Source of the DNA: an uncultured Comamonadaceae bacterium
Lineage (GTDB): Bacteria > Pseudomonadota > Gammaproteobacteria > Burkholderiales > Burkholderiaceae_C
Assembly (NCBI GenBank): GCA_937893415.1
Contig: CALBWZ010000101.1
Span: forward strand, 1 to 9,725
Reading direction: 5' to 3'
DNA length: 9,725 nucleotides
This document shows, piece after piece, positions 6,671 to 9,725 of the stretch. Position numbers and translations under genes: made by a program. The notes under the pieces are model-generated. The model did no database searches and had not been told where the DNA came from. It saw only the letters and a program-made list of their open reading frames with translations. Each line of letters starts with the position of its first letter. Position 1 is the first letter of the stretch.

Positions 6671-6734
6671 CCAATCAATCGCAGTTGCCAAAGATTATTG
6701 GTTCAGGGCGCGTCACCACGATGCGCCCTTTTTT
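6671..6734 (+). ncRNA. Candidate small RNA (about 65 nt) or terminated lepA leader
   Basis: Two hairpins follow each other. The first pairs CCAATCAATC (6671-6680) with GATTATTGG (6693-6701) over 9 bp with one bulged C, around the 12-base loop GCAGTTGCCAAA. After a 4-base linker, the second is a strong intrinsic terminator (6706-6734). With a start near 6670 the transcript would be almost fully structured apart from the first loop and the U-tail, a common shape for bacterial small RNAs. The terminator is also about 50 bp before lepA, so the unit could be an attenuating leader. I do not recognise a known RNA family; the evidence is structural only. Confidence 0.4.
6706..6734 (+). terminator. 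Strong intrinsic terminator upstream of lepA
   Basis: GGGCGCGTC (6706-6714) pairs with GATGCGCCC (6720-6728) over 9 bp including one G-T pair, with the 5-base loop ACCAC, directly followed by six T (6729-6734). On the opposite strand no T-run follows the stem, so it acts only for + strand transcription. It may end the mucD transcript, but it lies over 400 bp past mucD and fits a short local transcript better. Confidence 0.85.
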
Positions 6735-6783
6735 CATTCATTTCGTACAGGTGTATTTGCACTTGTAGATCACCTTTTTGTTG

Positions 6784-8595
6784 ATGAAACACATTCGAAA
6801 TTTCTCCATCATTGCGCACATCGATCATGGCAAGTCCACGCTGGCCGATCGCATTATTCAACGTTGTGGTGGTCTGAGCGACAGAGAGATGAGCGCGCAA
6901 GTGCTGGACTCTATGGATATAGAAAAAGAGCGCGGCATCACCATCAAGGCTCAAACGGCGTCGTTGCAATACACAGCCCGTGATGGGCAGGTGTACAACT
7001 TCAACCTGATTGATACGCCTGGGCACGTAGACTTTTCATACGAAGTTTCACGCTCACTGTCTGCATGTGAAGGAGCCCTGTTGGTGGTGGACGCCAGCCA
7101 AGGTGTCGAAGCGCAAACAGTGGCCAACTGTTACACCGCGTTGGACTTAGGCGTTGAGGTATTGCCTGTTCTCAATAAAATGGATTTGCCGCAAGCAGAC
7201 CCCGATAACGCCAAGCTAGAGATTGAAGAAGTGATTGGTATTGATGCGTCTGAAGCCATTCCCTGTTCAGCTAAAACGGGCATGGGGATTGATGAGATCT
7301 TGGAAATGGTCGTTGCCAAGGTGCCGCCGCCAAAAGGAAACCCAGACGGTCCCGTGCGCGCCATGATTGTGGACAGTTGGTACGACACCTACGTGGGTGT
7401 TGTGATGCTCGTGCGCATGGTCGATGGCGAATTAAAACGCGGTGAGCGTTTCAAGCTCATGGCCACCGATACCCAATACAACGCCGACAAGTTGGGTGTG
7501 TTTTCTCCCGGACCTGTTGATCGCTCCTCACTCAAGGCTGGGGAAGTGGGTTTTATCATTGCGGGTATCAAAGAGCTGCGATCGGCCAAAGTGGGCGACA
7601 CCGTGACGGTGGTGCGTACCGGTTCAGGCATGGCCGCTTTTACGGCCACGGAAGCCTTACCTGGTTTTAAGGAAGTGCAGCCGCAAGTGTTTGCAGGTTT
7701 GTTCCCAAGCGAGTCCAGTGAGTATGATTCTTTGCGTGATGCGCTAGAAAAACTACAACTCAACGACGCAGCCCTGCGCTACGAGCCAGAAGTGTCGCAA
7801 GCTTTGGGCTTTGGTTTTCGATGCGGCTTCTTGGGCTTGCTGCACATGGAGATCGTGCAAGAGCGCTTGGAGCGAGAGTTCGATCAAGACCTGATTACGA
7901 CGGCACCAAGTGTGGTGTACCAAGTCCTCAAAGGTGATGGCGAAGTGGTGATGGTTGAGAACCCGTCCAAGATGCCAGAGGTTGGACAAATCCAAGAGAT
8001 TCGTGAGCCTATCGTCACGGTTCATTTGTACATGCCACAAGACTCAGTGGGCGTTGTGATGACGCTGGCCAACCAAAAGCGCGGCATGCAAATCAACATG
8101 GCCTACCACGGTAAGCAAGTCATGTTGACCTACGAAATGCCACTGGGCGAGATCGTCTTGGACTTTTTTGACAGGCTCAAATCGGTCAGCCGTGGTTACG
8201 CTTCTATGGACTACGAGTTCAAAGAGTACAGAGCCAGCGATGTGGTGAAGGTAGACATCATGCTCAACGGCGAGCGCGTAGATGCTTTGGCCATCATTGT
8301 TCACCGTTCGCAATCTCAGCACCGCGGTCGTGCTGTGGTGGGTAAGATGCGCGAATCCATATCACGCCAAATGTTTGACGTGGCCATACAAGCGGCTATT
8401 GGTGGCAACATTATTGCCCGTGAAACAGTCAAAGCCATGCGCAAAAACGTGCTGGCCAAATGTTACGGTGGTGATATTTCACGCAAGCGCAAGCTCCTCG
8501 AAAAACAAAAAGCCGGTAAAAAGCGTATGAAACAAATCGGCTCTGTTGAAGTGCCACAAGAAGCATTTTTAGCCATTTTGCGGGTGGACGACTGA
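6784..8595 (+). CDS. lepA: Elongation factor 4 (LepA), ribosome-associated GTPase
   Basis: LepA is a translational GTPase (603 residues, normal length about 600) that binds ribosomes and has been linked to back-translocation and ribosome assembly. The GTPase motifs are intact: G1 AHIDHGKST (11-19), G2 around Thr53 in RGITIKA, G3 DTPGH (77-81), G4 NKMD (131-134) and G5 SAK (162-164). Domain 2, the EF-G-like domains and the LepA-specific C-terminal domain ([21 protein letters not shown]) follow, ending RVDD. ATG 6784 gives the canonical start [21 protein letters not shown] 6778 and TTG 6781 lie just upstream. No purine-rich ribosome site precedes the ATG. lepB overlaps the stop by one base (TGATG), so the two form an operon. 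Confidence 0.98.
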   Translation: MKHIRNFSIIAHIDHGKSTLADRIIQRCGGLSDREMSAQVLDSMDIEKERGITIKAQTASLQYTARDGQVYNFNLIDTPGHVDFSYEVSRSLSACEGALLVVDASQGVEAQTVANCYTALDLGVEVLPVLNKMDLPQADPDNAKLEIEEVIGIDASEAIPCSAKTGMGIDEILEMVVAKVPPPKGNPDGPVRAMIVDSWYDTYVGVVMLVRMVDGELKRGERFKLMATDTQYNADKLGVFSPGPVDRSSLKAGEVGFIIAGIKELRSAKVGDTVTVVRTGSGMAAFTATEALPGFKEVQPQVFAGLFPSESSEYDSLRDALEKLQLNDAALRYEPEVSQALGFGFRCGFLGLLHMEIVQERLEREFDQDLITTAPSVVYQVLKGDGEVVMVENPSKMPEVGQIQEIREPIVTVHLYMPQDSVGVVMTLANQKRGMQINMAYHGKQVMLTYEMPLGEIVLDFFDRLKSVSRGYASMDYEFKEYRASDVVKVDIMLNGERVDALAIIVHRSQSQHRGRAVVGKMRESISRQMFDVAIQAAIGGNIIARETVKAMRKNVLAKCYGGDISRKRKLLEKQKAGKKRMKQIGSVEVPQEAFLAILRVDD

Positions 8596-9617
8596 TGACA
8601 ACTAACACGGGTGCCGTGGCTGGCGACAATCAACTCAATAGCGTGATGTCTGGGATAACAGCATTGTTGCTGGCCGCTTTTGTGACCTATACGTTCATGT
8701 GGTATCTGGGTGCAGTGCTTGGCAACTTTGCGCTGGTTTTATTCATTGCGACCTCCATCACAGGCGTGTACTGGGTGGGTGAGCGCTTCTATTTTTTACC
8801 AAAGCGGCGTTCGGCTGCATGGCGCCTAACCCAAAGTTTGACGCACCGCCGCGCTCAGTTGGCCGCCCAAGGTATTACAGATGTGGATACCGACTGGGAT
8901 AACAGCGAGGCGTCGCAACACCTGTTGCACCAACCGTGGTGGCTTGACTGGACTGCGGGCTTATTCCCCGTGCTCTTGGTGGTGTTTGTGTTGCGCTCTT
9001 TTTTGTTTGAGCCTTTTAAAATTCCATCTGGCTCTATGGTTCCAACTTTGCGTGTGGGCGACTTAATTCTGGTGAACAAGTTTCACTATGGTGTGCGCTT
9101 GCCAGTTCTCAACACAAAAGTGTTGTCAAACAATGAGCCAGCCCGTGGCGATGTCATGGTCTTTCGTTACCCGCCACAACCAAGTCTAGACTACATCAAG
9201 CGTGTGGTCGGTTTGCCAGGTGATGAGGTGTCCTATCTCAACAAACAGCTGAGACTCAACGGCGAGTTGGTTGAGCAGCAGACATTGCCAGACTTTTTTG
9301 ACAGCGATGACATGCGCTACAGCATGCAATTCGAATCCAAGCTTGGCGACAAGGAATTCAGATTTCTAAACGATGAAAATCGCCCAGCTTTTGTCCCAGG
9401 AGCCAGCCAATTTGAAGGCCGTGACAATTGCAATTACTCAGTCCAAGGTGTGGTGTGTACAGTCCCGGCAGGCCACTACTTCATGATGGGCGATAACCGT
9501 GACAACTCACTAGATTCGCGCTACTGGGGTTTCGTACCTGAGGAAAATATCGTGGGCCGTGCATTTTTCGTATGGATGAATTTCTCAGACCTCGGTCGTA
9601 TTGGTGGCTTTGATTAA
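8595..9617 (+). CDS. lepB: Signal peptidase I (LepB)
   Basis: LepB removes signal peptides from proteins exported by Sec or Tat, acting at the outer face of the inner membrane. The product has 340 residues. Ser147 in PSGSMVPTL is the nucleophile and Lys202 in YIKRVVGLPGD the general base; GDNRDNSLDSR (299-309) is the conserved box. Hydrophobic stretches at about 19-39, 42-62 and 118-138, with a basic loop between (KRRSAAWRLTQSLTHRR), suggest three membrane segments with the N-terminus inside, against two in E. coli. Cys279 and Cys288 could form a disulfide. ATG 8595 overlaps the lepA stop and follows GGTGGA (8582-8587). ATG 8646 is an alternative start but lacks a ribosome site. rnc follows, the usual order. 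Confidence 0.97.
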   Translation: MTTNTGAVAGDNQLNSVMSGITALLLAAFVTYTFMWYLGAVLGNFALVLFIATSITGVYWVGERFYFLPKRRSAAWRLTQSLTHRRAQLAAQGITDVDTDWDNSEASQHLLHQPWWLDWTAGLFPVLLVVFVLRSFLFEPFKIPSGSMVPTLRVGDLILVNKFHYGVRLPVLNTKVLSNNEPARGDVMVFRYPPQPSLDYIKRVVGLPGDEVSYLNKQLRLNGELVEQQTLPDFFDSDDMRYSMQFESKLGDKEFRFLNDENRPAFVPGASQFEGRDNCNYSVQGVVCTVPAGHYFMMGDNRDNSLDSRYWGFVPEENIVGRAFFVWMNFSDLGRIGGFD

Positions 9618-9725
9618 GCGCAGCGTAGCCACCACCAAGACTGCGTCTGAATTGGATAAGCTCCAGCGGGCAGTAGGGCACGAGTTTGCCAACCTTGGCT
9701 TGCTCAAGCAAGCACTCACGCACCG
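9604..9725 (+). CDS. rnc: Ribonuclease III, N-terminal part (cut by window edge)
   Basis: The frame reads ELDKLQRAVGHEFANLGLLKQALTHR at the window end. LxxxxGxxFxxxxLLxxALTHR is the start of the RNase III catalytic domain, which cuts double-stranded RNA in rRNA and mRNA processing. Only about 40 codons are visible and the catalytic signature lies beyond the edge. The frame opens after a stop at 9577-9579. Possible starts are TTG 9601, GTG 9604, TTG 9610 (the first three overlap the lepB end) and TTG 9652; none has a clear ribosome site and no ATG is available. Position after lepB supports the call. The start is a guess. Confidence 0.85.
   Translation, partial: MALIKRSVATTKTASELDKLQRAVGHEFANLGLLKQALTH

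Larger units (their letters stand above)
6279..6783. other. Non-coding gap of about 505 bp between mucD and lepA
   Basis: This is the only long non-coding stretch in the window, and it is more AT-rich than the genes. In order it contains a 10-bp palindrome TTGCATGCAA (6281-6290), a weak hairpin plus T-run (6304-6336), a weak promoter-like TTGTTT/TAGAAT pair (6418-6444), a 29-codon ORF without a ribosome site (6478-6567, probably not a gene), three DnaA-box matches (6559-6590), a promoter-like pair (6638-6664), two hairpins (6671-6728) and a T-run (6729-6734). Bases 6735-6783 hold no clear promoter and no ribosome site for lepA. I see no tRNA or known riboswitch. Confidence 0.7.

Noticed and set aside
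6560..6784. + strand ORF of 74 codons in the gap before lepA
   Set aside because: It runs through the DnaA boxes, the candidate promoter and the intrinsic terminator, has no ribosome site and no recognisable protein features.

Overview
The window is a stretch of conserved chromosomal housekeeping genes, all on the + strand, from a proteobacterium that looks like a member of the Betaproteobacteria (Burkholderiales, probably Comamonadaceae-like). The evidence is the gene order acpP-fabF-(ygfX-like)-rpoE-rseA-rseB-mucD-lepA-lepB-rnc, the RpoE C-terminus ending GKRW, and the protein style. The taxonomic call is inferred from family knowledge and no database search was made. Base composition looks moderate in GC and even along the genes. 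I see no insertion sequence, phage gene, CRISPR array, tRNA or rRNA.

Layout. Bases 1-140 are the leader of acpP, with a strong imperfect inverted repeat (20-48) and a weak promoter candidate. acpP (141-380) and fabF (387-1634) are 6 bp apart and encode the acyl carrier and a condensing enzyme of type II fatty acid synthesis. A small Trp-rich membrane protein resembling YgfX/CptA (1681-2202) follows and leads into the envelope-stress cluster: sigma-E (rpoE, 2251-2907), its membrane anti-sigma factor (rseA, 2928-3632), the periplasmic regulator RseB/MucB (3629-4654, GTGA overlap with rseA) and the periplasmic protease MucD/DegP (4725-6278). A gap of about 505 bp (6279-6783) separates this cluster from lepA (6784-8595), lepB (8595-9617, one-base overlap) and the first part of rnc (from about 9604 to the window edge).

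How the genes work together. AcpP and FabF make the acyl chains of membrane lipids. RpoE, RseA, RseB and MucD form the sensing and repair circuit for envelope damage. LepA acts on ribosomes, LepB cleaves signal peptides from exported proteins, and RNase III processes structured RNA. The shared theme is envelope biogenesis and protein export.

The least ordinary part is the gap before lepA. It holds three same-strand DnaA-box matches at 11-12 bp spacing. About 50 bp further on is a promoter-like element, then two consecutive hairpins, the second being a textbook intrinsic terminator (9-bp stem, 5-nt loop, six T). Together these look like a small RNA gene of about 65 nt or a terminated lepA leader next to a DnaA-binding cluster. 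The rest of the window is conventional, apart from uncertain start codons for rpoE, rseA, lepA and rnc.
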